DNA of 64,000 nucleotides from Mycobacterium pseudokansasii. GTDB lineage: Bacteria; Actinomycetota; Actinomycetes; Mycobacteriales; Mycobacteriaceae. A program made the translations under genes and the position numbers. The DNA is taken from assembly GCF_900566075.1 (NCBI RefSeq), contig NZ_UPHU01000001.1, positions 2,480,001 to 2,544,000 on the forward strand. Direction: 5' to 3'. This document shows positions 46,346 through 56,274 of the stretch, in pieces. Under the pieces are notes generated by a model that was not told the DNA's origin, searched no databases, and was given only the letters and a program-made list of their open reading frames with translations. The first letter of the stretch is position 1; the number at the start of each line of letters is the position of its first letter.

Positions 46346-47401
46346 ATGAGGACTTCGCGGCTTGCCCTGGTGGCTGACGGCGGCCCAGCGGCAGTGCAGC
46401 GGCTGCGTGCCGTTGTGTGGCCGATCACCCAGACCTCGGTGGCCGCCGGCCTGGCCTGGTATCTGACCCATGACGTGCTGCACCACCGGCAGCCGTTCTT
46501 CGCACCGATCTCGGCCGTGGTGTGCATGTCGGCGACCAACGTTCTGCGGGCCCGACGCGCTGCGCAGATGATCATCGGGGTGGCTCTGGGGATCGTGCTG
46601 GGAGCCGGGGTACACGCGCTTCTGGGCACCGGACCGACCACCATGGCGGTGGCGGTCTTCGTCGCGCTTTGTGTCGCGGTGCTGAGCGGACGCGGCTTCA
46701 TTGCCCAGGGCCTGATGTTCGTCAACCAGACCGCGGTGTCGTCGGTGCTGGTGCTGATATTCGCCGATACCGCCGGTGTAGTGGCCGAGCGTCTGTTCGA
46801 CGCCGTCATCGGCGGCGGGTTGGCACTGGTGTTCGCCGTGCTGTTGTTTCCGCCCGAACCGGTGCAGATCCTGTGCGATGCCCGCGCCGATGTGTTGGCG
46901 GCATTGCGCGAGACGCTGGTCGAGGTGGCCGACGTGCTGGAAGATCCTTCCAGGGCCGCTTCGGACTGGCCGATGTCAGCCTTCGACCGGCTACATGACC
47001 AGCTCAGCAGGCTGGCCGAAGCTCGCACCACCGCGGTCGTGGCCAGCAGGGCTCCGCGCCGCTGGACTGCGCGCAACACCTTGCTCGGCATCGAACAACA
47101 GTCGGCGCGATTGGCGATGCTGGTCAGCGGCGTGCTGCAGCTATCTCGTGCGGTCACCCGGCTTCACCAGGGGCACGTCCCGCGTCCACTGCACATCGCC
47201 CTGACCGAGCTCGCCGCCGGCATGGCCGTTGCCGACGACCAACCCGCGGCGGCCAGCGCACACGCGACCGCGGCCAGAGACCGCGCATGGGAACTGGAAG
47301 CGGGGGCCCGCGACAAGAATCAGGTGGTGCTGGCCGACATCGTCTGCGCCTGCGCCGACGACTTACAGGAGCTGATCGACCTCCCCAGCCCGCGAACGTA
47401 A
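46346..47401 (+). CDS. FUSC/aromatic acid exporter-like membrane protein (Rv2571c)
   Basis: A 351-residue membrane protein. Residues about 25-190 hold six hydrophobic helices with the FUSC-type block QPFFAPISAVVCMSATNVLRARRAAQM cut as QPFFAPISAVV; the rest is a cytoplasmic helical domain. The family exports aromatic acids or other small anions; the substrate is unknown. It matches Rv2571c (355 residues) and lies 55 bp after aspS on the same strand. Confidence 0.88.
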   Translation: MRTSRLALVADGGPAAVQRLRAVVWPITQTSVAAGLAWYLTHDVLHHRQPFFAPISAVVCMSATNVLRARRAAQMIIGVALGIVLGAGVHALLGTGPTTMAVAVFVALCVAVLSGRGFIAQGLMFVNQTAVSSVLVLIFADTAGVVAERLFDAVIGGGLALVFAVLLFPPEPVQILCDARADVLAALRETLVEVADVLEDPSRAASDWPMSAFDRLHDQLSRLAEARTTAVVASRAPRRWTARNTLLGIEQQSARLAMLVSGVLQLSRAVTRLHQGHVPRPLHIALTELAAGMAVADDQPAAASAHATAARDRAWELEAGARDKNQVVLADIVCACADDLQELIDLPSPRT

Positions 47402-47523
47402 GGTCTGCCAGCTCCTTCGGGACGACGTGATGTGTTCGGCGATAGGGTGCCCGTGGTGCGGGATTCGTCCCGCGGCCGGGGTGGCGGCCGTGGGTTGGGC
47501 GTCGAGAAGTCAGGAGTGAGCTG

Positions 47524-48480
47524 TTGTCCCTGCCGTTTGATGGGCCTTCTGACGCGCGGTTCGACTCGCCGGCCGTCAAGCGTTATCGAGTCACGCACCG
47601 CACCGAATACCGCTACTCCGATGTGGTGACCAGCTCCTACGGCCGCGGATTTCTCACCCCGCGCAGCTCGCCGCGCCAGCGCTGTGTCGCACACCGGCTG
47701 ACCATCGATCCCGCCCCCGCCGACAGCTCCACCAGCCGGGACACCTACGGCAATATCAGCTCCTATTTCCATGTCACCAAACCGCACCGGACCCTGACGA
47801 TCACCGGCGATTCCATCGTCGACGTGGCGCCGCCGGCTTCCGGGCTCTATACCAGCGGTCCGGCGCTGCAGCCGTGGGAGGCCGCCCGGCCGGGTGCGCC
47901 GCGTGGTGCGCTAGCAGTCGACTTCGCGCTGGACTTGGACCCGCCGGAGATCACCGACGAGGTGCGAAAGTACGCGGCTACCAGCTTCGTGCCGGGCCGC
48001 CCGTTGGTCGAGGTACTGCGCGACCTGACGACGCGGATCTATACCGACTTCACCTACCGCTCCGGGTCGACCACCGTATCCACCAAGGTCGACGAGGTGC
48101 TGGCCGCCCGGGAAGGGGTATGCCAAGACTTTGCCAGGCTGGCGATCGCCTGTCTGCGAGCCAACGGGTTGGCGGCCTGTTATGTGTCCGGGTATCTGGC
48201 CACCGACCCGCCGCCGGGAAAGGACCGGATGATCGGCACCGACGCCACCCACGCCTGGGCATCGGTGTGGACCCCCCGACCGCCCGGCCAGTTCGAATGG
48301 CTGGGCCTGGATCCCACCAACGACCAACTCATCGACGAGCGTTACATCGTGGTCGGCCGTGGCCGTGATTACGCGGACGTCCCGCCGCTGCGCGGCATCA
48401 TCTACACAAACTCCGAGCACAGCGTGATCGACGTCGGGGTGGACGTCGTGCCCTTCGGCGGTGACGCGTTCGATGCGTGA
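47524..48480 (+). CDS. Bacterial transglutaminase-like protein (Rv2569c)
   Basis: A 318-residue protein with an N-terminal beta domain (YRVTHRTEYRYSDVV) and a transglutaminase-like core with catalytic Cys200 (EGVCQDFARL), His243 (ATHAWASVW) and Asp263 (GLDPTND). Such proteins are often encoded with a circularly permuted ATP-grasp/alpha-E protein, as here (49517-52159), and may form or cleave amide bonds in peptides. TTG 47524 has AGGAGT upstream. It overlaps the next gene by eight bases. Matches Rv2569c. Confidence 0.9.
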   Translation: MSLPFDGPSDARFDSPAVKRYRVTHRTEYRYSDVVTSSYGRGFLTPRSSPRQRCVAHRLTIDPAPADSSTSRDTYGNISSYFHVTKPHRTLTITGDSIVDVAPPASGLYTSGPALQPWEAARPGAPRGALAVDFALDLDPPEITDEVRKYAATSFVPGRPLVEVLRDLTTRIYTDFTYRSGSTTVSTKVDEVLAAREGVCQDFARLAIACLRANGLAACYVSGYLATDPPPGKDRMIGTDATHAWASVWTPRPPGQFEWLGLDPTNDQLIDERYIVVGRGRDYADVPPLRGIIYTNSEHSVIDVGVDVVPFGGDAFDA

Positions 48481-49495
48481 CTTCCACTGTCCCAGCTGCG
48501 GCCAGCGCCTGAGCTTCGAGAACTCGGTATGCCTGTCCTGCGGCAGCGCGCTGGGCTTTTCTCTCGACCAGATGGCGCTGCTGGTGATCGCCGAGCGCGG
48601 CGCAACCGGGCACGCCGGAGCGGTGCCCGCCGACGAATATCAACTGTGCGCCAATCTTCATCTGGCCCAGTGCAATTGGCTGGTTTCGGTGAACCACCCC
48701 AATGGGCTGTGCGCGTCGTGCGCGCTGACGGTGGAGCGCCCCAACGACGCCGACACCGTGGGTCTGGCCGGGTTCGCCCGAGCCGAGGCGGCCAAACGGC
48801 GACTGATCGCCGAGCTGCACGAGCTGAAACTGCCGATCGTCGGACGCGACGAGGATCCGGACTACGGGCTGGCATTCCGGCTGTTGTCCAGTGCGCACGA
48901 GCAGGTGATCACCGGGCACGCCGACGGCGTCATCACCCTGGACCTCGCCGAGGGCGACGACGTCCACCGCGAACAGCTGCGGGTGGAGATGGATGAGCCG
49001 TACCGGACCCTGCTCGGCCACTTCCGTCACGAGATCGGGCACTACTACTTCTACCGGCTGATCGACCACTCCGGCGACCACCGGGCGCGCTTCACCGAGT
49101 TGTTCGGCAACCCGGATGCCGACTACCAGCAGGCGCTGGACCGGCATTACCGCGACGGCGCGCCACCGGGTTGGCAGGACAGCTACGTGTCGTCGTATGC
49201 GACCATGCATCCGGCCGAGGATTGGGCCGAGACGTTCGCACACTACCTGCATATCCGCGACACCCTGGACACCGCGGCGTGGTGTGGTTTCGCGCCGGCG
49301 TCGGCAACCTTCGACCGGCCGGCGTTGGGGCCCAGCGCTTTTCCCGCGATCATCGACATGTGGCTGCCGTTGTCGTGGTCGCTGAACATGGTGAACCGGT
49401 CGATGGGCCGCGACGACCTGTACCCCTTTGTGCTGCCGGCGGCGGTTTTGGCGAAGATGCAGTTCATCCACACGGTCATCGACCGGGTGGCCTGA
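48473..49495 (+). CDS. Zinc-ribbon putative metallopeptidase (Rv2568c)
   Basis: A 340-residue protein. An N-terminal zinc ribbon with CPSCGQ and CLSCGS, a second Cys pair CASC at about 80-83, and a metallopeptidase-type HEIGH site at 186-190, with a second conserved block PAEDWAETFAHYLH. It fits the putative zinc-binding metallopeptidase family (PF15887). Its target is unknown; it is always seen beside the transglutaminase and ATP-grasp genes. ATG 48473 gives MRDFHCPSCG as in Rv2568c (341 residues). Confidence 0.88.
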   Translation: MRDFHCPSCGQRLSFENSVCLSCGSALGFSLDQMALLVIAERGATGHAGAVPADEYQLCANLHLAQCNWLVSVNHPNGLCASCALTVERPNDADTVGLAGFARAEAAKRRLIAELHELKLPIVGRDEDPDYGLAFRLLSSAHEQVITGHADGVITLDLAEGDDVHREQLRVEMDEPYRTLLGHFRHEIGHYYFYRLIDHSGDHRARFTELFGNPDADYQQALDRHYRDGAPPGWQDSYVSSYATMHPAEDWAETFAHYLHIRDTLDTAAWCGFAPASATFDRPALGPSAFPAIIDMWLPLSWSLNMVNRSMGRDDLYPFVLPAAVLAKMQFIHTVIDRVA

Positions 49496-49516
49496 GATCT
49501 GCGTGGCCGGGCCGGG

Positions 49517-52159
49517 TTAGGCCGGCATCGTGCGCCGTTCCTCGGGCCCCCACAGCGGCTGCATGCCCCCGGGCAGCGTCAACTGTGTCGCGGTGATCAC
49601 GTCGGCGACGTCGCGCAGCGCGGCATGTATTGCGGTCAGCAGGTCGGCCAGCTCCATCCGGCGTCCGTCGACGACGTCCTCCAGCTCGGCAGGATCCGAG
49701 CGGCGCAATCGAGTGTTGATCTCGTCCACCATCCGCTCGGGACGCGACGACCCCGACGAGCCGGGAAGGTCCTTGAGGTCGGCCCGCAGCCGCTCCAGCT
49801 GATACACCAGCGAGCGCGGGTTCTGCGGGTCGAACAGCATCAGGTCGGTCACCGCGGCGACGCTGACCTTGCCCACGGTACGGCGCCGGTAGCTGACCGA
49901 GGACTCACAAGCCTCCAGCGTCGACTCGATGATGGTTTGTTCGGCGGCCACACCACGAACCGCGGTCAGCGTGTCCGCCAACAGTGCGGTCAGCCACAGG
50001 CCACGCTCGATCCGCTTGCCGATGTCCATCATCGTCCAGCCCGCGTCGCGCACCATCGACTCGGCGGCCACCCCGGCCAGCGTCAACATCCCGGCCAGGG
50101 TATGCGCCTGAGCCTCGGCGAGCAGGGCGTCGGCCTCGGCGAGTGACTGCGGCGGGTCCGACCGCAACGCGACGGCGCGCTCGACGCCGGCCAGCACCAT
50201 CCAGGTGTCGTTGGACAGCTGGTCGCGCACCGCCCGGGCGCACAGGGCCAGCCCTTCCACCGACTGGACCAGGGAGCCGGACCGCTCCAGGTCCACGGTC
50301 ATCGACCACAGCATCGAGGGGGCGACGGCGATCATCTCGGCGTGGTCGTGAGCGGCTCCGGTGTCGGTTCCGGTGACCTTACCGAGTGCGGCCATCAGCA
50401 CCGGCACGCATTCGCTTTCCTCGGTGTGCTGCTGGTGACGGAAGACGTGGTAGCGCTCGCGGGCCACGATCAGCAACCGGGCCATGTTCTCGGCGCGTTC
50501 GCCGTAGCGTCCCATCCAGAACAGGTCCGACAGCACCCGCGGAGAACTGACCGCGCGGGTGCCCGCACCGGTCTTGAGCGCCGGCGGCAAGGTCGTCACC
50601 GTCACCGCCTCGGCAATCGCCCGCTCCGTGGGGCGCACCCAGACATCCTTTGCCGCAACGGATTTCAGTATATAGGCGGCCGGGCCTGGCGCCAGAACGT
50701 AGCCCAGCCCGCCGATCATCGGCGCATAGCCGCCGCGTTGGGCGACCGTGAACAACCGCATCCCGACGCCGGCCGAGGTCAACACCCCGGCGTGGTCGGT
50801 GGGCGCCGAGGGGAACGCCGGCAACTCCTGGCCGACCCACTGCCACGGCATCGCCTCGATCCGCGCCGCCAAATCCGACACCTGCCGAGACGAAAGTGTC
50901 GGCCCCGCAACAGTTTTCCTGCCGATAGTGGATCTGATTAGCAGTGACGACAGATTGGCCAGCAGATGCGAGCGTTCACTGACGATGCCGCCCCAGTAGA
51001 CAGCAGCGGTCGGCAGCAGTGGTTCTTCGCCCAGTAGGCGCCGGGCCAGCTCGGGCAGAAACCGCAGCAGCCCAGGGCTTTCCAGGATGCCGCTGCCCAG
51101 TGTGTTGACCACGGTCACCGTTCCGCGGTGCTGGGCCTCCACCAAACCGACCACGCCGAGCCGGGAATCGGCGCGCAGATCCAGCGGGTCGGCGTAGTCT
51201 GCGTCGACGCGGCGCAACACCACGTCGACGCGTTTGAGCGTGCCCAGCGAGCGCATCCACAGTTTGCCGTCGCGCACCACCAGGTCCGCACTTTCCACCA
51301 GCGGGAAACCCAGCAGCGTCGCCAGATACGCCTGATCGAAGGCCGTCTCCGAATAGATGCCGGGGCTGAGCACCACCACCACCGGGTCCTGGGCGACGTC
51401 GGGAGCCGCGTCGATCAACGCCAGCCGCAGCGCTTGGGCAAACGGTGTGGTGGGTCGCGGCGCGATCCTTTCGTACAGGTCCGGGATCGCATGGGCGATC
51501 ACCCGCCGATCGGCCAGCGCATAACCTGCCCCCGAGGGCGCCTGCGTCCAGTCGGCGTTGACCTGATAGCTGCCGTCAGGCATCCGGCTGAGGTCGCAGG
51601 CGTGCAGGAAAAGTTGGTGCCCCGGCACCGTGATCCCGTTGGCCGGGCGCACATAACCGGGGTGGGCGAATACCAACTCGGCGGGCAATACCCCCTCGGT
51701 GAGCAGGCTGCGGGCGCCGTAAAGGTCCGACAGCACGGCATCGAGCAGGCGTGACCGCTGCACCAGGCCGGCCTCCAGGACGGCCCAGTCTTCGGCTGAC
51801 ACCACCAGCGGCAGCGCGTCCAGTCGCCAGGGTCCGGGTTCCAGGCCGTGGGCGCTGTGCTCGTCGCGCGTGGAATCGGTCCCGGTGTAGCTGATGCCGT
51901 CGTGGTCGATCAGGCTGTGCACGACCGCGCGCAGCCGGTCGAGTCCCGCTCTACCGCGCTCGGCGACGGCGTCGGCCAGCTCCGTCCAGGCCGGTCGCAC
52001 CTTGCCGTCGGCATCGACGAACTCGTCGTAACCGGTTCCCGGACCGTCACGCAGGTCGAAGAGAGCTTGCTGGGCTCGCGCGGTGCGGTAACCGTCCAGG
52101 AGGTGGTCGGCATCGGCCACTGCTCGACCCGTTCCCCACGTCACGTCGGCGGAGGCCAT
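49517..52159 (-). CDS. Circularly permuted ATP-grasp / alpha-E domain protein (Rv2567)
   Basis: An 880-residue protein: circularly permuted type 2 ATP-grasp in the N-terminal half (about 80-470, with VVLSPGIYSETAFDQAYLA cut as VVLSPGIYSET and VNTLGSGILESPGLLRFLP) and an alpha-helical alpha-E domain in the C-terminal half (FWMGRYGERAENMARLL). ATP-grasp enzymes ligate carboxylates to amines, and the partner transglutaminase and peptidase genes suggest a peptide-forming or peptide-trimming system. Matches Rv2567 (884). Convergent with the metallopeptidase gene. The very large Rv2566, its usual partner, is not found here. Confidence 0.92.
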   Translation of the reverse strand: MASADVTWGTGRAVADADHLLDGYRTARAQQALFDLRDGPGTGYDEFVDADGKVRPAWTELADAVAERGRAGLDRLRAVVHSLIDHDGISYTGTDSTRDEHSAHGLEPGPWRLDALPLVVSAEDWAVLEAGLVQRSRLLDAVLSDLYGARSLLTEGVLPAELVFAHPGYVRPANGITVPGHQLFLHACDLSRMPDGSYQVNADWTQAPSGAGYALADRRVIAHAIPDLYERIAPRPTTPFAQALRLALIDAAPDVAQDPVVVVLSPGIYSETAFDQAYLATLLGFPLVESADLVVRDGKLWMRSLGTLKRVDVVLRRVDADYADPLDLRADSRLGVVGLVEAQHRGTVTVVNTLGSGILESPGLLRFLPELARRLLGEEPLLPTAAVYWGGIVSERSHLLANLSSLLIRSTIGRKTVAGPTLSSRQVSDLAARIEAMPWQWVGQELPAFPSAPTDHAGVLTSAGVGMRLFTVAQRGGYAPMIGGLGYVLAPGPAAYILKSVAAKDVWVRPTERAIAEAVTVTTLPPALKTGAGTRAVSSPRVLSDLFWMGRYGERAENMARLLIVARERYHVFRHQQHTEESECVPVLMAALGKVTGTDTGAAHDHAEMIAVAPSMLWSMTVDLERSGSLVQSVEGLALCARAVRDQLSNDTWMVLAGVERAVALRSDPPQSLAEADALLAEAQAHTLAGMLTLAGVAAESMVRDAGWTMMDIGKRIERGLWLTALLADTLTAVRGVAAEQTIIESTLEACESSVSYRRRTVGKVSVAAVTDLMLFDPQNPRSLVYQLERLRADLKDLPGSSGSSRPERMVDEINTRLRRSDPAELEDVVDGRRMELADLLTAIHAALRDVADVITATQLTLPGGMQPLWGPEERRTMPA

Positions 52160-52233
52160 TGCTGCCGCAACATCAGGGACTGCCCTCGCCTACACAGCGT
52201 TCGCTGCGCCGAACCCGCTGGTTCCGGCTGGGC

Positions 52234-53334
52234 TTATGCGTACTGCTGCCCCGGTGGCGGTCCCGGTGGCGGTCCCGGCGGAAAAGCGCCGGGGGGCGCA
52301 GCCTGTTCGATTGCGACCACCTGGCCACCGGTCAGCTTGCGGTAGGTGTAGACCTGGACCAGCGCGGCGACCGGAACGCCGACGAGCATGCCGACGAAGC
52401 ATGCGAGCTCACCGACCAGCACGGCCGCGTACTGCACCAGCCACGACAGCGCGCTGTTGCCGAGTTCGCCGCGAACGGTGGCGATGCTGGCCTTGATCGA
52501 CTCGATCGGCGACAGTGATCTGTCGACGACGAACGCAATTGCGAATTGGGCGAAGAAGCCCAAGACCAGCGGCCCGATGATGGTGCACGACAGCACCATC
52601 GCCGCAATGACCAGCAGCAGCGAGGTGAGCACGACGGCGCCCACATTGCGCGGCTTGAAGAACGTTCCGATAGTGACCGGCTTGCCGTCGGCAATGTCGA
52701 GGCAGCCGGTGAGCAGGCCGGCATGCATGTAGGCCACCACGAAGAACACGGCGATGTAGCCGATGATCGTCACGATCCAGCCGAGCGCGGAAAATTCTGC
52801 GGACGTGGTGTGGTAGCTGTAGTCGTACTCCACGACGGTGGTGGTCGTGGTCTGTGACGTCGCAAAAGCAATCGCCAGCGGGATACCGATCACCGCGGCC
52901 ATCGTCAGCCCGTAGATGACCAGCGGCACGACCAGCGCCGCGACGTTCTTGGTGAACTTGTTCCACGCCCAACTGATCGCTTCGCCCACGTTGAAGCCCG
53001 ACTTCGGCTGTCCGCCGAAACCCGGCTGAGGCGGGTAGCCCGGCGCAGGAGCTCCCGGCGGGCCATAGCCGGGAGGCGGGGGCGGGGCGCTGTAGCCGGG
53101 AGCCGAGTAGCCGCCCGGCGGCGGCCCGTAACCGGGTGGCGGGGGAGGCGGTGCGCCATAACCGGGTGGAGGTGCGCCGTAACCGGGCGGGGGAGGCGGC
53201 GGCGCACCGTAACCCGGCGGCGGAGGCGTGGTCCCGTAACCCGGCGGCGGGGGAGGCGGCGGGTAGCCCGCGGTGCTGTGATCGGCGCCCTGGGGGTCGG
53301 CCGGAGTGCCTGGGTGTTCTGGCGGCTGGCTCAT
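52234..53334 (-). CDS. Pro/Gly-rich membrane protein (Rv2560)
   Basis: A 366-residue protein: an N-terminal low-complexity region of PPPPPPGYG and related repeats (about 20-125), then about five or six membrane helices (ALVVPLVIYGLTMAAVIGIPL, IVTIIGYIAVFFVVAYMHA, VVLTSLLLVIAAMVLSCTI) and a Pro-rich C-tail. Matches Rv2560; function unknown, though Pro/Tyr-rich tails often bind partner proteins. ATG 53334 follows AGGACAG; a longer frame to 53406 has no such site. In M. tuberculosis six genes (Rv2561-Rv2566) separate it from Rv2567; here 74 bp do. Confidence 0.9.
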   Translation of the reverse strand: MSQPPEHPGTPADPQGADHSTAGYPPPPPPPGYGTTPPPPGYGAPPPPPPGYGAPPPGYGAPPPPPPGYGPPPGGYSAPGYSAPPPPPGYGPPGAPAPGYPPQPGFGGQPKSGFNVGEAISWAWNKFTKNVAALVVPLVIYGLTMAAVIGIPLAIAFATSQTTTTTVVEYDYSYHTTSAEFSALGWIVTIIGYIAVFFVVAYMHAGLLTGCLDIADGKPVTIGTFFKPRNVGAVVLTSLLLVIAAMVLSCTIIGPLVLGFFAQFAIAFVVDRSLSPIESIKASIATVRGELGNSALSWLVQYAAVLVGELACFVGMLVGVPVAALVQVYTYRKLTGGQVVAIEQAAPPGAFPPGPPPGPPPGQQYA

Positions 53335-53511
53335 CGCTGTCCTAAGTGGCTGGTCGTTCGCTCTCGCCTGGTATGCGCGTGGAATTAGCAAACCGGAACT
53401 TAGCAAATGTGGGCCGGAGGCGCGCGGATTGGTGGTGCTCCTTTTTCGGGTGGCGACCCCGGCGCGTGCGACGCCTCGGCCCCCTCAGGGCTCGCGTGGT
53501 ATGTCTGAAGC

Positions 53512-54852
53512 GTGTCCGACGGTCTGTTCGACCTGCCCGGCTCATCGAAGCCGCCCGGTCCCGGCCTCGACGTGTCAGCCGGAGCGCCGCTGGCGGTGCG
53601 GATGCGCCCGGCGTCGCTCGATGAAGTGGTCGGGCAGGACCACCTGCTGGCGGTGGGGTCGCCGCTGCGCCGGCTGGTCGAGGGGTCGGGCGCGGCGTCG
53701 GTGATCCTCTACGGTCCGCCCGGAAGCGGCAAGACGACGCTGGCAGCGCTGGTCTCACAGGCCACCGGACGCCGGTTTGAAGCCCTGTCGGCGTTGTCGG
53801 CCGGTGTCAAAGACGTCCGGGCCGTCATCGACGAGGCACGGCGGGGGCTTCTTGCCGGCCAGCAGACGGTGCTGTTCATCGACGAGGTGCACCGGTTTTC
53901 CAAGACCCAGCAGGACGCGCTGCTGTCGGCGGTCGAGAACCGGGTGGTGTTGTTGGTCGCCGCGACTACCGAGAATCCATCCTTCGCGGTGGTGGCCCCG
54001 CTGCTGTCGCGGTCGTTGATCCTGCAGCTGAGGACACTGACCCCCGAGGACATTCGGATCGTCGTGCGGCGCGCGATCGAGGATCCGCGCGGGTTCGGCG
54101 GGCGCGTCGCGGTGACGCCCGAGGCCGTCGAGCTGCTGGTGCAATTGGCCGCCGGGGATGCCCGCCGGGCGCTGACTGCGCTGGAGGTGGCTGCTGAAGT
54201 CGCCGAGCAGGTCACCGTCGAGGCGATCGAGCAATCCTTGGACCGGGCCGCGGTCCGCTACGACCGCGACGGTGACCAGCACTACGACGTCGTCAGTGCC
54301 TTCATCAAGTCGGTGCGTGGCTCCGACGTCGACGCCGCACTGCACTATCTGGCCCGCATGCTCGTCGCCGGTGAGGACCCCCGGTTCATCGCGCGGCGGC
54401 TGATGATTCTGGCCAGCGAGGACATCGGCATGGCCGACCCGACCGCGCTGCACACCGCGGTCGCCGCCGCCCAGACCGTGGCGCTGATCGGCATGCCGGA
54501 GGCCCAGCTGACGTTGGCCCACGCCACGATTCATCTGGCCACTGCGCCGAAGTCCAACGCGGTCACCACGGCCCTGGCCGCGGCGATGGCCGACATCAAG
54601 GCGGGCAAAGCCGGCCTGGTCCCGGCTCATCTGCGCGACGGGCACTACTCCGGTGCCGCCGCGCTGGGCAACGCGCAGGGTTACAAGTACTCCCACGACG
54701 ACCCGGATGGTGTTGTGGCTCAACAGTATCCGCCGGACGACCTGGTGGGCGTGAACTACTATCGGCCCACCGGTCGCGGCGGAGAACGGGACATGGCCGG
54801 CCGGCTGGACCGGCTACGGGCGATCATCCGCAAGAAGCGGGGACGGGCGTGA
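53512..54852 (+). CDS. rarA: Replication-associated recombination protein RarA (MgsA)
   Basis: A 446-residue AAA+ ATPase with N-terminal [16 protein letters not shown], Walker [10 protein letters not shown] at 68-76, Walker [12 protein letters not shown], sensor TTENPSF and the C-terminal tetramerisation region with [11 protein letters not shown] (here [11 protein letters not shown]) and [11 protein letters not shown]. It acts at stalled replication forks and on single-strand-binding-protein-coated DNA. Matches Rv2559c. Its stop overlaps the start of the next gene. Confidence 0.94.
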   Translation: MSDGLFDLPGSSKPPGPGLDVSAGAPLAVRMRPASLDEVVGQDHLLAVGSPLRRLVEGSGAASVILYGPPGSGKTTLAALVSQATGRRFEALSALSAGVKDVRAVIDEARRGLLAGQQTVLFIDEVHRFSKTQQDALLSAVENRVVLLVAATTENPSFAVVAPLLSRSLILQLRTLTPEDIRIVVRRAIEDPRGFGGRVAVTPEAVELLVQLAAGDARRALTALEVAAEVAEQVTVEAIEQSLDRAAVRYDRDGDQHYDVVSAFIKSVRGSDVDAALHYLARMLVAGEDPRFIARRLMILASEDIGMADPTALHTAVAAAQTVALIGMPEAQLTLAHATIHLATAPKSNAVTTALAAAMADIKAGKAGLVPAHLRDGHYSGAAALGNAQGYKYSHDDPDGVVAQQYPPDDLVGVNYYRPTGRGGERDMAGRLDRLRAIIRKKRGRA

Positions 54853-55394
54853 GAACCTTCACCGACGACGAGATGCGGGAGCTGCTGCCCAACGCCAGGC
54901 CCTACAGCGTCGTCATCCTCAAGCAGGGACCGAAGTTCGGTGACGAGGCCGCACCGGCCATTGTCTGGGAGCATGGGCGCCGCAACTTCGGACTGCGCGA
55001 CGACGGCGTGCTCGCGGTGGTCCTGCCGATCGCCGACGGGTCCGACGTCTGCGGCATCGGGGTGTTCGCGGCGACGGTTGACGACACCACGGTGATCATG
55101 AATGAAGACCCGGGTGTTGCCGCGGGAATGTTCACTTACGAGGTGCACCCTTGCCGAGGGTTTCCGGGCGACGCCCTGCCCTGTCGGCGCGGCTGTGGCC
55201 TCCGCGAGCGCGGTGCTGATCAGTCGCGGTCGTACCCAACGGTTTACCGGCGTCACGGTTTACCGGCGTCGAGTATGCGTAGCGGGCGTCGAGTGTGCGC
55301 CCAGGGTTTCCAGTGGGTAGCCACGGCGGCCGGTGGGCCGTTTGTTCGCCACGGGTACACGCTCGACGCCGTGAGTGCACGGTCGACGCCGTGA
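54849..55394 (+). CDS. YCII-like small protein with tail running into tandem repeat
   Basis: GTG 54849 overlaps the rarA stop (GTGA). The first 110 residues ([54 protein letters not shown]) look like a YCII-related ferredoxin-fold protein of unknown function. The remaining 70 residues are Arg/Gly-rich, of no family, and end inside the 20-bp tandem repeat at 55361. I suspect the original stop was near 55185 and that a small change lengthened the frame. Confidence 0.65.
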   Translation: MRTFTDDEMRELLPNARPYSVVILKQGPKFGDEAAPAIVWEHGRRNFGLRDDGVLAVVLPIADGSDVCGIGVFAATVDDTTVIMNEDPGVAAGMFTYEVHPCRGFPGDALPCRRGCGLRERGADQSRSYPTVYRRHGLPASSMRSGRRVCAQGFQWVATAAGGPFVRHGYTLDAVSARSTP

Positions 55395-55470
55395 GTGCAC
55401 GCTCGACGCCGTGAGTGCACGGTCGACGCCGTGAGTGCACGCTCGACGCCGTCAGTGCACGGTCGACGCC
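55361..55470. repeat. Tandem 20-bp repeat, five and a half units, with alternating variant base
   Basis: Unit GCTCGACGCCGTGAGTGCAC at 55361, 55381, 55401, 55421 and 55441 plus a half unit at 55461. The second base alternates C, G, C, G, C, G, so the true period is 40 bp. Unit five also has GTC for GTG. Shorter inverted relatives (GGCGTCGAGTATGCG and GGCGTCGAGTGTGCG) occur at about 55256-55300. It lies between convergent genes and is a likely length-variable locus. Confidence 0.85.
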
Positions 55471-55491
55471 GAGCGCCGCGATCTTCGGCGG

Positions 55492-56115
55492 TTAGACCAG
55501 CTCAGGCACACGCAAGTGTGCGATCGCCAGCTCGAACTCGGCCACGTCGAGCACCTCGGCGCCCAATTCGCGTACCCGCCTGCTGCGCAACTCGGTTGCC
55601 TGGTCGCGGTTACGGGCCATTGCATCCAGGGTGTCGAACGTGGTGCATGACACCGCGCGCCGGCATGCGGGATGGTCAACCATCAGGCTGGCGCTGCAGA
55701 ACCCGTCCAGGCCCTCCATTTCGGGCAACACATGCATGCCGTAGAAGTCCAGCGATCGCTCGATCTGATCCGGTACCACCTTGAGCCAGGTGGCCCGCAC
55801 GCATGCCCCGGGATGCGAGCGGTGGTCGCGGTGCAGCATGGCGATATTCCATTCCTCGACCCGCGCGTTGCCGGAGAACATCATCGCGGCCCGATCCCGG
55901 ACGGGTGCGACCCGCTCGGCGCTGGCGCGCATTGCCTCCAGGGTCTCCCAGGCGCTGGTGGCGATGCATGTGCCGGTCTGCCGGTCTACCAGTAGCGACA
56001 GCCCGACATATCCGTTGATCGCCTGCAGAGCAGGCATCACGACATCGCGAACGTGCGCGATTCCAATGTCGACCGACAAGGGTTGTGCCTGGATGGTGGT
56101 TGAGCGTGCGTACAC
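55492..56115 (-). CDS. Conserved stress-linked protein, Rv2557/Rv2558 family
   Basis: A 207-residue protein made of two ferredoxin-like antibiotic-monooxygenase-type (ABM) halves: [23 protein letters not shown] cut as [11 protein letters not shown] with [11 protein letters not shown], and [20 protein letters not shown] cut as [12 protein letters not shown]. It matches Rv2557 (224 residues) and its paralogue Rv2558, reported as starvation-induced. Only one of the pair is here. GTG 56115 has GGAGGGG upstream. No enzyme activity is known. Confidence 0.85.
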   Translation of the reverse strand: MYARSTTIQAQPLSVDIGIAHVRDVVMPALQAINGYVGLSLLVDRQTGTCIATSAWETLEAMRASAERVAPVRDRAAMMFSGNARVEEWNIAMLHRDHRSHPGACVRATWLKVVPDQIERSLDFYGMHVLPEMEGLDGFCSASLMVDHPACRRAVSCTTFDTLDAMARNRDQATELRSRRVRELGAEVLDVAEFELAIAHLRVPELV

Positions 56116-56274
56116 GATCGGCCCCTCCTATGTCGGGGCGGCGCCCCGGTGGCGCCACCGGTCTCACCGAATACCTTCCTCCTACCGAACAGCCGTGGCA
56201 ACAAATTCTTGGGCCGCTCCTGGATCGGCACTTGGATCGTCGGGCGGCGAAATCCGTCCCGGTAGGCTAGGCGA

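Noticed and set aside
44542..47157. Long open frame of 871 codons antisense to aspS and the FUSC gene
   Set aside because: Ala/Arg/Ser-rich with no family likeness; it lies opposite two well-conserved genes and is a high-GC shadow frame.
55361..55480. Tandem repeat considered as a CRISPR array
   Set aside because: Units are contiguous with no spacers, and no cas genes are nearby.
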